Assembly (NCBI RefSeq): GCF_008710155.1
Contig: NZ_VYPZ01000010.1
Coordinates: forward strand, 1-64,000
DNA from: Sphingobium limneticum
GTDB lineage: Bacteria > Pseudomonadota > Alphaproteobacteria > Sphingomonadales > Sphingomonadaceae
DNA length: 64,000 nucleotides
Direction: 5' to 3'
Below are positions 35,261 through 43,658 of this stretch, in pieces. The notes beneath the pieces were generated by a model that saw only the letters and a list, made by a program, of their open reading frames with translations, was not told the DNA's origin and made no database searches. The translations under genes were made by a program, and so were the position numbers. Every line of letters begins with the position of its first letter. Position 1 is the stretch's first letter.

Positions 35261-36394
35261 TCAGCCGCCTTTCCTGAACGGCGTCCGTTCGGCCAGCCAC
35301 AGCCGGTCGCGCTGTACGCCTTCCCGTTCGGCCACCAGAAAATCGGCGACCGCCCGGCGAAAACCCGCATTGGGCAGAAAATGCGCGGAAAAGGTCGGCT
35401 CGGGTGCATAGCCGCGCGCCAGCTTGTGACCGCCCTGCGCGCCTGCCTCCACCTTGCTAAGGCCGCGCGCGATCGCCGCGTCGATCGCCTGATAATAGCA
35501 AAGTTCGAAATGCAGGTTGGGCACATCCTGCGAACAGCCCCAATAGCGGCCATAGAGCGTGTCACCGCCGATCAGGTTGAGCGCGCCCGCGATCGGTTGC
35601 CCATCCCGCAGCGCCAGGATCAGCAAAATCTTGTCCGCCATCGTCTCCCCCAAAATGGAGAAGAAAGCGCGGGTCAGATAGGGCTGCCCCCATTTGCGCG
35701 CGCCGGTATCCTGATAGAAATCCCAGAAAATATCCCAATGCGCCTCGGTCAGGTCGCCGCCGGTGAGATGGACGATCTCCAGCCCTTCGACCGCGCGGGC
35801 GCGTTCCTTGCGAATATTCTTGCGCTTCTCGCTCGACAGGTCGGTCAGGAAATCGGCGAAGCTGCCATAGCCCCGGTTGGTCCAATGATATTGGCTGTCC
35901 TCCCGGATCAGCCAGCCCGCCGCCTCGAACAGCGGCACCTCCTCCGGCGCGATGAAGGTCGCATGGGCGGACGACAATTCGTTGCGCTCCACCAGCATCT
36001 CGATTCCGGCGATCAATGCGGGCGCCATAGCCTTGTCGCGCAGCAACAGCCGGGGACCGGGCACGGGGGAGAAAGGCGCGGCGATCTGGATCTTGGGATA
36101 ATATTGCCCGCCGGCCCGTTCCCACGCCTCGGCCCAACCATGGTCGAACACATATTCGCCCTGGCTATGGCTTTTGCCGTAAGCCGGCGCGGCGGCGGCG
36201 ATCTGCCCGTCAGGCCCGTCGATCACGATCGGCAAGGGTTGCCATCCACTGCCTTCGCCGACGCTGCCGGATCGCTCCAGTGCGACCAAAAAATCCCAAC
36301 TTATGAATGGGTTATTCTGTCCGGCGCAGGCGTCCCACTGCGTCCGGTCGAAATCCGCCACTCCCGACGCGATGCGCGCCACCACGTCAATCAC
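35261..36394 (-). CDS. FemAB-like GNAT acyltransferase (DUF482)
   Basis: 377 residues from the proposed GTG. Conserved blocks of the DUF482/PF04339 family: WDACAGQNNPFISWDFLVALE, the GWAEAWERAGGQYYPKIQIAAPFSPVPGPRLL region, SSEKRKNIRKERARA and FELCYYQAIDAAIARGL ending with AGAQGGHKLARGY. Predicted peptidyl or aminoacyl transferase; substrate unknown. The GTG at 36394 overlaps the upstream gene's stop by eight bases; an ATG at 36424 is possible but has no ribosome site. Last gene of the DUF3572-HAD-RidA-GDPD operon. Confidence 0.82.
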   Translation of the reverse strand: MIDVVARIASGVADFDRTQWDACAGQNNPFISWDFLVALERSGSVGEGSGWQPLPIVIDGPDGQIAAAAPAYGKSHSQGEYVFDHGWAEAWERAGGQYYPKIQIAAPFSPVPGPRLLLRDKAMAPALIAGIEMLVERNELSSAHATFIAPEEVPLFEAAGWLIREDSQYHWTNRGYGSFADFLTDLSSEKRKNIRKERARAVEGLEIVHLTGGDLTEAHWDIFWDFYQDTGARKWGQPYLTRAFFSILGETMADKILLILALRDGQPIAGALNLIGGDTLYGRYWGCSQDVPNLHFELCYYQAIDAAIARGLSKVEAGAQGGHKLARGYAPEPTFSAHFLPNAGFRRAVADFLVAEREGVQRDRLWLAERTPFRKGG

Positions 36395-37118
36395 GGGGCC
36401 GCTCGAAGATGATCTGGTCGGCATGGGCGGCGCCGGACGCCTGCTCCGCCGCGCTGCGCACGGTCCATGTCAGCACGGGCGTCCCCTTGGTTTGGGCATG
36501 GCGGGACAGGCGGGATGGCAGGTCGCGAATATCACAGGCCAGAAAGTCGGGCTTCGACAGCCAAAGTGCAAGAGCGCGTTCGATCGCCCCGCGCAAACGC
36601 CCCTTGCCCTGCTGCGTCAGGACAAGCCCATGCACCTGTCCAACTCGCTGTCGCAAAAACCAGCGGACCGCCCATGGATTGAAGGACATGACCGCTACCG
36701 GCGCATCGGGCCAGGCCGCCAGATCGCGCGCTACCGCCGCGCAAACGGCCTCGACCTGCCGCCCGTCCGCCTTGATCTCGACCAGCAATGGGGTGCGTCC
36801 CCCGCATCGTGCCAGCAGTGCCGACAGGCGCGGGATCGTACCGCCATCGGGGAGGGTGATCTGGTCCAATATGGCGGCGTCCAGCGCCGCGACCGCCGCG
36901 TCGCGCCCGGTCATCCGCGTCAACGCGGTGTCATGAAAGACGAAGGCGACGCCATCCCGGCTCGCCCGGACATCGCATTCGATACCATATCCTTCGGCGA
37001 TGGCGGCGTCGAACGCCGCCGTCCCATTTTCACTCAGCCTTTGCCCGTCCGTCTGGCCATGCAGTCCGCGATGGGCGAAGGGCCGGGCGGTCAGCCAATC
37101 AGGCGTCCGCTTTGACAA
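36387..37118 (-). CDS. glycerophosphodiester phosphodiesterase
   Basis: 243 residues from a proposed TTG. TIM-barrel GDPD signature FAHRGLHG (His of the active site), SENGTAAFDAAIAEGYGIECDVRASRDG with the metal-binding Glu/Asp, and HDTALTRMTGRD. It hydrolyses glycerophosphodiesters to glycerol-3-phosphate and alcohol. No ATG fits: the first in-frame ATG (37187) would overlap ridA by 88 bases, while TTG at 37118 overlaps by 20. No signal peptide, so probably cytoplasmic. Confidence 0.82.
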   Translation of the reverse strand: MSKRTPDWLTARPFAHRGLHGQTDGQRLSENGTAAFDAAIAEGYGIECDVRASRDGVAFVFHDTALTRMTGRDAAVAALDAAILDQITLPDGGTIPRLSALLARCGGRTPLLVEIKADGRQVEAVCAAVARDLAAWPDAPVAVMSFNPWAVRWFLRQRVGQVHGLVLTQQGKGRLRGAIERALALWLSKPDFLACDIRDLPSRLSRHAQTKGTPVLTWTVRSAAEQASGAAHADQIIFERPRD

Positions 37119-37563
37119 GCACCACCGCGTCGATTTCCACCACAGCGCCCAGCGGCAGCACCGGCACACCGACCGCGCTGCGCGCATGCTTGCCCGCTTC
37201 GCCGAACACTTCGACCATCAGTTCCGACGCGCCATTGGCGACCTTGGGCTGGTCGGTGAAGGACGGCGCGCTGCTGATGAAGGCGCCCAGCTTCACGATC
37301 CGCTCGACCCGGTCCAGCGACCCCAGCGCCGCCTTGATCTGGGCGATCAGGTTGAGGCCACATACTCGCGCGGCGGCGACGCCATAATCCAGGTCGCGGT
37401 CTTCACCCAGGCGGCCGGTCATCAGGCCGTCGGGCGCCAGCGCAATCTGGCCGCTGATATGCAGAAGACCATTGGCCTCGACCGCCGCGACATAGGCGGC
37501 GACGGGCGCGGCGGCTTGCGGCAGGGTGATGCCCAGTTCGGTCAGGCGGGCTTCGATGCTCAT
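37099..37563 (-). CDS. RidA/YjgF family protein
   Basis: 154 residues. Family blocks: ANGLLHISGQIALAPDG, NLIAQIKAALGSLDRVERIVKLGAFI and AVGVPVLPLGAVVEIDAVV. RidA members hydrolyse reactive enamines and imines made by PLP enzymes; this longer Rid subgroup lacks the usual Arg of RidA itself as far as can be seen (RSAVGVPVLPLGA), so its imine deaminase activity is uncertain. ATGA overlap with the HAD gene stop. Confidence 0.85.
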   Translation of the reverse strand: MSIEARLTELGITLPQAAAPVAAYVAAVEANGLLHISGQIALAPDGLMTGRLGEDRDLDYGVAAARVCGLNLIAQIKAALGSLDRVERIVKLGAFISSAPSFTDQPKVANGASELMVEVFGEAGKHARSAVGVPVLPLGAVVEIDAVVLVKADA

Positions 37564-38216
37564 GAAAGGACTCCTTGATTGTTATGCATGTCGATCGGGG
37601 CCGGCCCTTGCGCCAGCTTGTCGGTGATCCAGTTTTCGGCGGCCGCCCAATTGTCGATCCGGGCATGCGCATAAGCCGCATCCTCGACATATTCTGCCAT
37701 TTCCGGCTCTCCCACCAGATGCAGCCGCCATACGCCCGGCGCATGGATCGCCACCGAATGATGATGTTCGGCCAGATCGTCGACGAACAGGGCGACGCTG
37801 GGCTGCCGATCCGCGACGATTTTCGCCAGCGCCCGGCCTTTGCCGCCCTGGTTCCAATGGACCGGCAGATGCAGGCCATGGGTCGCCAGCTGATCGGCGC
37901 GCGGCTGCTGGTGCCGCTCGGTGATATTGGTCAGTACGACGATGTCGGCAATGGCGGACAGTCGATGCAACGCCTCGATCGCGCCCGCGATCGGCGTCTG
38001 CCGGTGCATTTCCGTCTCGAAAAAGCCCAGCAGCAACGCCCACACCAGCTCGCGCTCCACCACCACGCCGCTATCCTTGTGGCGCAGCGCCTCGGCAAAG
38101 CCGCGTTCCTGCATGTCGAAATGCACATCATGCGTCTCGTCCAGCCACTGGCGGAACGGCACCACCATATGCAGCAGCACCTCGTCGCAATCGGTGATGA
38201 TCAGGGGGCGGGTCAT
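37560..38216 (-). CDS. HAD-superfamily hydrolase
   Basis: 218 residues. Motif I is IITDCDEVLL (DCDE, nucleophile D9 and acid D11), motif II VVLTNI, a Lys in GGKGRALAKI and motif IV VALFVDDLAEH. These are all catalytic elements of a phosphatase-type HAD. Substrate unknown. Overlaps both neighbours by four bases, so it belongs to the tightly coupled operon with DUF3572 upstream and ridA downstream. Confidence 0.85.
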   Translation of the reverse strand: MTRPLIITDCDEVLLHMVVPFRQWLDETHDVHFDMQERGFAEALRHKDSGVVVERELVWALLLGFFETEMHRQTPIAGAIEALHRLSAIADIVVLTNITERHQQPRADQLATHGLHLPVHWNQGGKGRALAKIVADRQPSVALFVDDLAEHHHSVAIHAPGVWRLHLVGEPEMAEYVEDAAYAHARIDNWAAAENWITDKLAQGPAPIDMHNNQGVLS

Positions 38217-38500
38217 CGGTTCAATCTCTCCTGCGCCGCGATCAGGGCGGCGGGGGTGGTGTCGATCGCTTCGGCGCAGGCGATCAGGTCCGGCTCATGA
38301 TCCGCCAGGAATGCCAGCACCGCGCTCAATATGGCGGGGTCGCCAATCCCGGCGCGCAACGCATCGACGTCCAGCCCCGTCAGCGACAGCAGCCGGTCCG
38401 CACGCCCCCCGTCGCTCAGCGTCCATCCCAGCGCCATCAGCGCCAAGGTCGCAGGGTCGGGATTGCTATCCTGCTTGCCATTCTCTGTGTCGGGTCGCAT
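38213..38500 (-). CDS. DUF3572 family protein
   Basis: 95 residues, mostly helical: LALMALGWTLSDGGRADRLLSLTGLDVDALR then AILSAVLAFLADHEPDLIACAEAID. DUF3572 genes commonly lie next to divK in alphaproteobacteria, as here, with the two genes divergent and 66 bases apart. Function unknown. First gene of the operon leading to the FemAB-like gene. Confidence 0.82.
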   Translation of the reverse strand: MRPDTENGKQDSNPDPATLALMALGWTLSDGGRADRLLSLTGLDVDALRAGIGDPAILSAVLAFLADHEPDLIACAEAIDTTPAALIAAQERLNR

Positions 38501-38566
38501 GATCGGCTTTCGGGGCGGAGCGGCTGGTTAGGCGCTCCAAAATCATTTTCGGACCGCGGGTGACTG

Positions 38567-38929
38567 GTGGCAAAGCGCGTGCTCGTTGTCGAGGACAACG
38601 AACTCAATCTCAAACTTTTTTGCGACCTGCTGCGCGCGCACGGGCATGAAGTGTTGCCGCTGCGCGACGGGCGCGACGTGCTGGCGCAAGCGCAGGGCTT
38701 CCTGCCTGATCTTGTCATCACCGACATCCATCTGCCCCATGTCAGCGGCCTTGATCTTATCGTCTCGCTGAAGGCGGATGATCTGCTGTCCGCCGTGCCG
38801 ATCATGGCCGTCACCGCCTATGCGGGGCATGGGGATGAGGAACGCATCCGGGCCGCCGGCGCGCAGGCCTATGTGTCCAAACCCATTTCCGTGCTGCGCT
38901 TCGTGGAGCAGGTGAACGCGCTTCTGTAA
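38567..38929 (+). CDS. divK: DivK-type single-domain response regulator
   Basis: 120 residues from a GTG. Receiver domain with acidic pair in VLVVEDNELNLKLF, phosphoacceptor Asp in LVITDIHLPHVSGLD, Thr in MAVTAYAG and Lys in YVSKPISV. The EDNELNLKLF and SKPIS motifs are those of Caulobacter DivK, which controls cell-cycle kinases DivJ/PleC. The first eligible in-frame start gives the normal length. No pleD follows in this window; the next gene is the phoX-like gene. Confidence 0.88.
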   Translation: MAKRVLVVEDNELNLKLFCDLLRAHGHEVLPLRDGRDVLAQAQGFLPDLVITDIHLPHVSGLDLIVSLKADDLLSAVPIMAVTAYAGHGDEERIRAAGAQAYVSKPISVLRFVEQVNALL

Positions 38930-38943
38930 TGGCGACGGGCGCA

Positions 38944-38972
38944 TTGTCACCGTCCTGTCACGCCCGTTTCAT
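38944..38972 (+). promoter_or_regulatory. PhoB box upstream of the PhoX gene
   Basis: TTGTCAC (38944-38950) and CTGTCAC (38955-38961) are repeated with an 11-base period, and a weaker third copy GTTTCAT starts another 11 bases later (38966). The PhoB consensus is CTGTCAT repeated every 11 bases. The box lies 116-133 bases before the phoX start, supporting phosphate-starvation control. Confidence 0.78.
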
Positions 38973-39076
38973 CATGTCGCCTTCATTCGGAAGGGATGGC
39001 GTCATGTCCCTCTGTCAACTGCCTCCGCCAAGGCGCGGCGCCCTGCCGACAGCCTGATCACAGGGGTAGAACCACA

Positions 39077-40957
39077 ATGTCTCATCTGACCGACGAGGCG
39101 CGCGCGCCCTATCGCGACGCGCAGCCCGAAATCAGTTTTGGCGAAAACAGCCTGGAAGCGATCGTCGCCGCTAATCCGGGCCGCCGCAGCGTGCTGAAGA
39201 ACGGCCTTCTGGGCCTGTCGATCCTGCCGATGCTGGGTACGCTGGCCGCCTGCGACGATGATGACGATAGCAGCAGCCCAACGCCGACCCCGACGCCCAC
39301 GCCGACCCCAGCCCCCACGCCCAGCTACGGCGTCAACTTCGCCTCCGTCGCGATCAACAGCAACGACACGGTCACCGTGCCGGCGGGCTACACCGTCGAT
39401 GTCGTGCTGAAGGCCGGCGATCTGGTCGAACCGGGCACCGCCTTCGTCAACGGCACCTTCCCCACCAGCGTCAGCCAGACGGCGGCCTGGGCCGGCGGCA
39501 ACCATGACGGTATGGAATATTTCGAACTGTCGGGCACGGATGCCAATAGCGGCGGCCTGCTCGCCATCAACTTCGAACTGCCCGACTATAATATCCTCTT
39601 CTCCAACGGCACCTACAACGCGGCCACCGCGACCGCCGAACAGAAGCAGATCGCCCTGTCGGCCGTCGGCATCGCCGTGGTCGAAGTGGCCAAGGGCACG
39701 GATGGCAAATTTGCGGTGAAGGCCGGATCGCGCTTCAACAAGCGGTATAGCGGCAACACCAATTATCGTGTGGGCGGCCCCGCGGCAGGCGCGCTGCCGA
39801 CGACCATTCGCGGCATGCTGAACAATTGTTCCAGCGGACGGACCCCCTGGGGTACCTATCTGACCTGCGAAGAGACGACGAACAATTATCTCGATCCGAC
39901 GCAGCCCAACAACAGCTATGGCTGGGTCGTCGAAATCGACCCCTATCAGGAACTGGCACCCGCGACCAAGCGCACCGCCATGGGCCGTTTCAGCCACGAA
40001 AACGTCGCCTATATGACCGACGCCAACAACCGCGTCGCCTTCTACATGGGTGACGATTCCACGCCGGGCTGCATCTATAAATTCATCCCCGACCGCGCCT
40101 TCAACCTCAACAACCGCGCCGCCAACACCGACCTGCTCGATTATGGCACGCTCTATGTCGCGCGCTTCAATGCCGACGGCACGGGCGAATGGCGTGCGAT
40201 GGTTCAGGGTCAGAACGGCCTCGTCGCCGGTGCCGCCGATCCGGGCAATGTCAGCCAGTCGACGACGCCGCCCACCCCGACGGCGGTCAATTTCAACACC
40301 CAGTCCGACGTGCTGATCAATGCCCAGTCGGCCGCGCGCGTCGCGGGCGGTACGGTCATGGACCGTCCGGAATGGATCACGGTCGCGCCCAACAAGCAGT
40401 CGATCTTCGTGACGCTGACCAACAATGGCAGCCGCCGCGTGACCGATGCCGCCAACCCGCGCGTCACCAATCTCCACGGCCATATCCTCAAATTCCGCGA
40501 AACGGGCGATTCGCCGCTGGCGACCCGCTTCACCTGGGAAATCTTCCTTCAGGTGGGCAACCCGTCGCTGACCGAAGCCAATCTCAAGGGCAATATCAGC
40601 GGGGATTATTTCTCCAGCCCCGATGGCATCCGCATCGACCCGCAGGGCCGCCTCTGGGTGCAGACCGACCATAATCTGACCGGCAACGCCGGTACGCTGA
40701 ACGGCGCCGCATCCAACATGACCCAGGCGTTCGGCAACAATTCGATGTACTATATCGATCAGGCCACCAAACAGTCGAAGCGCTTCCTGGTCGGCCCGGC
40801 CGGCTGCGAGATCACCGGCATCGCCTATACGCCGGACCTCAAGAGCTTCTTCATCAACATCCAGCATCCGACCGGCAACTGGCCGGTGTCGGGCCAGCAG
40901 CCGCGCTCCTCGACCATCGTGGTGCGTCGCACGGACGGCCAACCGGTCGGCAACTAA
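39077..40957 (+). CDS. phoX: PhoX-family phosphatase, Tat-exported lipoprotein
   Basis: 626 residues. Twin-arginine signal (GRRSVLKNGLLGLSILPML, about 35-53) running into a lipobox LAAC with C59, then acidic and Pro-Thr repeats (about 60-82) as a flexible tether. The DUF839/PhoX beta-propeller follows: NNCSSGRTPWGTYLTCEE (Ca/Fe-binding Cys-Glu motif), a GRFSHENVAY block, SPDGIRIDPQGRLWVQTD. PhoX enzymes are Ca/Fe-dependent alkaline phosphatases used when phosphate is scarce. The start at 39077 fits the signal; longer frames add nothing. Preceded by a Pho box and followed by a terminator. Confidence 0.88.
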   Translation: MSHLTDEARAPYRDAQPEISFGENSLEAIVAANPGRRSVLKNGLLGLSILPMLGTLAACDDDDDSSSPTPTPTPTPTPAPTPSYGVNFASVAINSNDTVTVPAGYTVDVVLKAGDLVEPGTAFVNGTFPTSVSQTAAWAGGNHDGMEYFELSGTDANSGGLLAINFELPDYNILFSNGTYNAATATAEQKQIALSAVGIAVVEVAKGTDGKFAVKAGSRFNKRYSGNTNYRVGGPAAGALPTTIRGMLNNCSSGRTPWGTYLTCEETTNNYLDPTQPNNSYGWVVEIDPYQELAPATKRTAMGRFSHENVAYMTDANNRVAFYMGDDSTPGCIYKFIPDRAFNLNNRAANTDLLDYGTLYVARFNADGTGEWRAMVQGQNGLVAGAADPGNVSQSTTPPTPTAVNFNTQSDVLINAQSAARVAGGTVMDRPEWITVAPNKQSIFVTLTNNGSRRVTDAANPRVTNLHGHILKFRETGDSPLATRFTWEIFLQVGNPSLTEANLKGNISGDYFSSPDGIRIDPQGRLWVQTDHNLTGNAGTLNGAASNMTQAFGNNSMYYIDQATKQSKRFLVGPAGCEITGIAYTPDLKSFFINIQHPTGNWPVSGQQPRSSTIVVRRTDGQPVGN

Positions 40958-40969
40958 GCACCATCAAAT

Positions 40970-40991
40970 CCCCTCCCGCCTGCGGGAGGGG
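40970..40991 (+). repeat. GC-rich hairpin after phoX
   Basis: CCCCTCCCG (40970-40978) and CGGGAGGGG (40983-40991) form a perfect stem with a four-base loop, just before the T-tailed terminator. This sequence resembles short dispersed palindromes I associate with sphingomonad genomes. Confidence 0.5.
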
Positions 40992-40996
40992 CATAG

Positions 40997-41027
40997 GGGA
41001 GGGCCTGTTACAGGCTCTCCCTTTTTT
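40997..41027 (+). terminator. rho-independent terminator of phoX
   Basis: Stem GGGAGGGCCTG (40997-41007) with CAGGCTCTCCC (41011-41021), one G-U pair, loop TTA, followed by six T. Confidence 0.85.
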
Positions 41028-41053
41028 GTGCGCTCCTGAACCACGCTCACAGC

Positions 41054-41098
41054 AACAGGAAAAGGCCCGCTCCCCAAAGGGACGGGCCTTTTCCTGTT
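41054..41098. terminator. bidirectional terminator between phoX and rpmG
   Basis: Sixteen-bp perfect stem AACAGGAAAAGGCCCG (41054-41069) with CGGGCCTTTTCCTGTT (41083-41098) and a 13-base loop. Its A/T-rich arms can stop transcription in both directions; it lies between the convergent phoX and rpmG genes. Confidence 0.8.
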
Positions 41099-41146
41099 CG
41101 TCAGAAGCGACGGATCAAGCGCGCGGGCACGACGCCCGCAAGCGGC

Positions 41147-41314
41147 TTACTTGATCTTGGCTTCCTTGAATTCGACATGCTTGCGCACGACCGGGTCATA
41201 CTTGTTGAAAGTGAACTTCTCGGTCTTGGTGCGCGGATTCTTCTTGGTGACGTAGAAGAAACCAGTGTCAGCCGTGCTGACGAGACGGATCTTGACGGTT
41301 GCCGGCTTGGCCAT
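41147..41314 (-). CDS. rpmG: 50S ribosomal protein L33
   Basis: 55 residues, translated by eye from the minus strand: starts [20 protein letters not shown], continues with a [20 protein letters not shown] segment and ends with [11 protein letters not shown]. This matches L33, including the YVTKKN and a single-copy form lacking the zinc-binding cysteines (Cys-minus type). It is a component of the large ribosomal subunit near the E site. Essential-type housekeeping gene standing alone here, convergent with phoX. Confidence 0.95.
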   Translation of the reverse strand: MAKPATVKIRLVSTADTGFFYVTKKNPRTKTEKFTFNKYDPVVRKHVEFKEAKIK

Positions 41315-41515
41315 GGCCCTATTCCCTGGTCTTGAAATGCGTAAAAAGAAAAGCGGCCCACAGCGGACCGCCCCGTTTCAGCGGTGGCCCTTGGGGCAGA
41401 TTCGGCTCCATGTCAAGGCTGAGGCGGTAAATGGCGGCGCCCGATCCACGCTTTACATGGCTTTAACCAATCAGGCGCATGATCTTTCATGGGGCGATAG
41501 ACGGGGGACTTTCCC

Positions 41516-41842
41516 ATGCGACATGATCCGAAACTGGCCATTTTGAGCGACCTGATGCGTCGGATCGATGGTCTTGCGAGCCAGCGCGGCCATGTTTCCG
41601 CGCCGCGTATGCAGGATGAACTGGCGCAGATCCGCCATATCGCCCGCGCCTTTCGCCTCGACACGATCGAGGGGTTGGCCGGCACGCTCGAATCGGCGCT
41701 GTCTCTGCATGGCCTTGGCCCGATCGTTCTGTCCTATCTGGACCTGATGCGTGAAGCGATCAGCCACGACATGCCGCAGGCTATGATCGTGCCGATGATC
41801 CCGCACACCGCTACGGTCGCCACATTGCCGCTGCACGCCTGA
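41516..41842 (+). CDS. conserved-looking hypothetical protein
   Basis: 108 residues, largely helical, hydrophilic in the first half (LSDLMRRIDGLASQRG, MQDELAQIRHIARAF) with a region LDTIEGLAGTLESALSLHG, no signal or membrane span. Family not recognised. GGGGGA-like sequence precedes the ATG. The 13-base gap to the GDT1-like gene suggests cotranscription. Confidence 0.65.
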   Translation: MRHDPKLAILSDLMRRIDGLASQRGHVSAPRMQDELAQIRHIARAFRLDTIEGLAGTLESALSLHGLGPIVLSYLDLMREAISHDMPQAMIVPMIPHTATVATLPLHA

Positions 41843-41855
41843 TTCGCACGATCTG

Positions 41856-42422
41856 ATGGACGCATTGCTCATTGCCCTGCTGGGATGCCTGCTTGGCGAA
41901 ATGGGCGGTAAGAGCCAGTTGCTCGTCCTCGCGCTCGCCACGCGCTATAATCGTAACGGCGCGATCATTGTCGGCATCGTCCTGGCGGCCGTCGCCAATG
42001 CCGCCTTTTCCGCGCTCGCCGGTGCCTGGATCGGCCCGATGCTGGGGCCGGACGCCCGCCTGCTGTTCATGGCGCTTTCCATTCTCTTTCTGGGCGCCGG
42101 CCTGTTCTGGCCGGCTCGCCAGCCCGATGTGCTGAGCGGTTGGCGGCTTGGCGCGGTCTTCACCACCGCCATCGGCCTCTTCATCCTGAGCTTTGGCGAA
42201 GGTCCGCAATTTCTGATACTTGGCATAGCGACCCGCACTGCCGATCCTTGGCTGGCCGGCATCGGCGGCGCGATTGGCGTCATCGCGGCATTGGTGCCCG
42301 TCGTGCTGGGCCGCGACCACCTGCTGGCTGCCCTGCCGCTGCGGGCTATTCGCTGGGGTGGCGGCGTGGTGATGCTGATCACCGGCGCGCTGATGGGTCT
42401 TTCGGCAGTCGGCCTGCTCTGA
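41856..42422 (+). CDS. GDT1/TMEM165-like membrane protein with altered motifs
   Basis: 188 residues, six helices in two repeats. The family normally has E-x-G-D-K-T/S in both halves for Mn2+/Ca2+ transport. Here the first copy reads GEMGGKS (E15, with G18 in place of Asp) and the second FGEGPQF (E115, Gly-Pro-Gln following). So the glutamates stay but both Asp and the second Lys are lost. The overall layout still supports the family. Ion selectivity is probably changed or lost. Confidence 0.75.
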   Translation: MDALLIALLGCLLGEMGGKSQLLVLALATRYNRNGAIIVGIVLAAVANAAFSALAGAWIGPMLGPDARLLFMALSILFLGAGLFWPARQPDVLSGWRLGAVFTTAIGLFILSFGEGPQFLILGIATRTADPWLAGIGGAIGVIAALVPVVLGRDHLLAALPLRAIRWGGGVVMLITGALMGLSAVGLL

Positions 42423-42546
42423 TCGCCAGTCCCTGATCGACCGGTTGGATCAGGCTGATCGGGATTTTGCACCGCAAAAAATGGCACCAACTTGCCCCGC
42501 GATCATTATATGTCCGAAATCATTTCCGCGAACAGGAGGACATTGC

Positions 42547-43038
42547 ATGACCGCCCCCGATCTGAAGACCCCGACCGACCTGAAGAGCAATGCCATCAAG
42601 TCCGTGGCCGATGCGCTGAACGGCGCGCTAGCGGATGCCTATGCGCTGTATCTCAAGACCAAGAATTTCCACTGGCACGTCTCCGGTCCCCATTTCCGCG
42701 ACTATCATCTGATGTTCGATGAACAGGCGACCGAAATCCTGGGCGTGACCGACCTGATCGCGGAGCGTGTGCGCAAGACCGGCAATGTCACCCTGCGCTC
42801 CATCGGCGACATCGCCCGTCATCAGACCGTCAAGGATAATGACGCCGAATTCGTCGCGCCCGCCGACATGCTGAAGGAATTGCGCGACGACAATCTCGCG
42901 CTGGTCGAAACCTTCCGCGCGGTGAAGGCCGCCGCGACCGAAGCGGGCGATAACGCAACCGAAGGCATTGTCGACGATTGGACCGATCAGGCCGAACAGC
43001 GCGCCTGGTTCCTGTTTGAAGCAGCCCGCGGCGCCTGA
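42547..43038 (+). CDS. dps: Dps-type DNA-protecting ferritin
   Basis: 163 residues. Ferroxidase-site motif KTKNFHWHVSGPHFRDYHLMFDEQATEI (His, Asp, Glu ligands) at about 37-64 and the four-helix ferritin fold thereafter. Dps binds DNA and oxidises iron with H2O2 under stress. The start at 42547 follows AGGAGG and gives normal length. Followed by a strong terminator shared with the convergent gre gene. Confidence 0.92.
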   Translation: MTAPDLKTPTDLKSNAIKSVADALNGALADAYALYLKTKNFHWHVSGPHFRDYHLMFDEQATEILGVTDLIAERVRKTGNVTLRSIGDIARHQTVKDNDAEFVAPADMLKELRDDNLALVETFRAVKAAATEAGDNATEGIVDDWTDQAEQRAWFLFEAARGA

Positions 43039-43056
43039 TTCGCCTTTTGACCAAAT

Positions 43057-43090
43057 AAAAAGCCCGCCGGCGCAAACCGGCGGGCTTTTT
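43057..43090. terminator. bidirectional rho-independent terminator (dps / gre)
   Basis: Fourteen-bp perfect stem AAAAAGCCCGCCGG (43057-43070) and CCGGCGGGCTTTTT (43077-43090) with a six-base loop. A and T tails on the two sides let it work for both convergent genes. Confidence 0.9.
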
Positions 43091-43109
43091 CATGTCGGTT
43101 AGGGGACGC

Positions 43110-43580
43110 TCAGTCCTCGTTTACCACCGCAATCGCCACGATTTCGATCGCCTCGACCTTCCCGGCAAAATCGACCTTCTCGCCGACCTCTGCATCCATC
43201 ATCGCGCGGGCGAGGGGGGAAGAAAAGCTGATCCGCCCCGCATGCGGATCGGCCTCGTCGTCGCCGACCAGCGCGACCGTCTTCTCCTGCCGGTTCAGTC
43301 GATAAGTAACGCGCGTGCCAAAGGCGACCGCTTGCGGCTCCGCCACCGGTCGCAATTCCGCCGTCGCCAGCCGGGTGCGCCAATAGCGCAGCACCCGCTT
43401 ATGCTTCTTGCCGGCCTCTTCCTCCATGTCGGCGGTATCGACGGCCTCCAGCGCCTCAACCTTCTCCCGCGTCAGCCGCAGCCCGCGCACCGTCACCCAA
43501 TTGGGGCCGGGCGGGATCGGCAGCTCGAACTTGGGCTCCATATGCTCATCATCGCTCTCGCGACGAAAGGCGACACTCAC
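43110..43580 (-). CDS. GreA/GreB-family transcription elongation factor
   Basis: 156 residues from a GTG with AGGAGAG upstream. The N-terminal part begins SVAFRRESDDEHMEPKFELP and PPGPNWVTVRGLRL, a pattern typical of the alphaproteobacterial GreB-like form; then a short coiled coil (43480-43390 region) and the FKBP-like C-terminal domain (FGTRVTYRLNRQEKTVALVGDDEADPHAGRISFSSPLARAM). Gre factors rescue backtracked RNA polymerase. The coiled coil is shorter than in E. coli GreA, so cleavage activity may differ. Confidence 0.83.
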   Translation of the reverse strand: MSVAFRRESDDEHMEPKFELPIPPGPNWVTVRGLRLTREKVEALEAVDTADMEEEAGKKHKRVLRYWRTRLATAELRPVAEPQAVAFGTRVTYRLNRQEKTVALVGDDEADPHAGRISFSSPLARAMMDAEVGEKVDFAGKVEAIEIVAIAVVNED

Positions 43581-43658
43581 GTCATCACTCTCCTGCAAAT
43601 CGTCCGTTCTGCCGCGAACGGCGTCCGCAGCATGGCCCAACCCGTCCCTATGTCGGGA

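Noticed and set aside
39283..39325. Short tandem repeat (Pro-Thr codons) as a CRISPR-like or satellite array
   Set aside because: It is in frame and encodes the Pro-Thr tether of the PhoX lipoprotein.
39002..40942. 646-codon open frame on the minus strand
   Set aside because: Antisense to phoX; composition is a Gly/Ala/Arg shadow with no recognisable domain.
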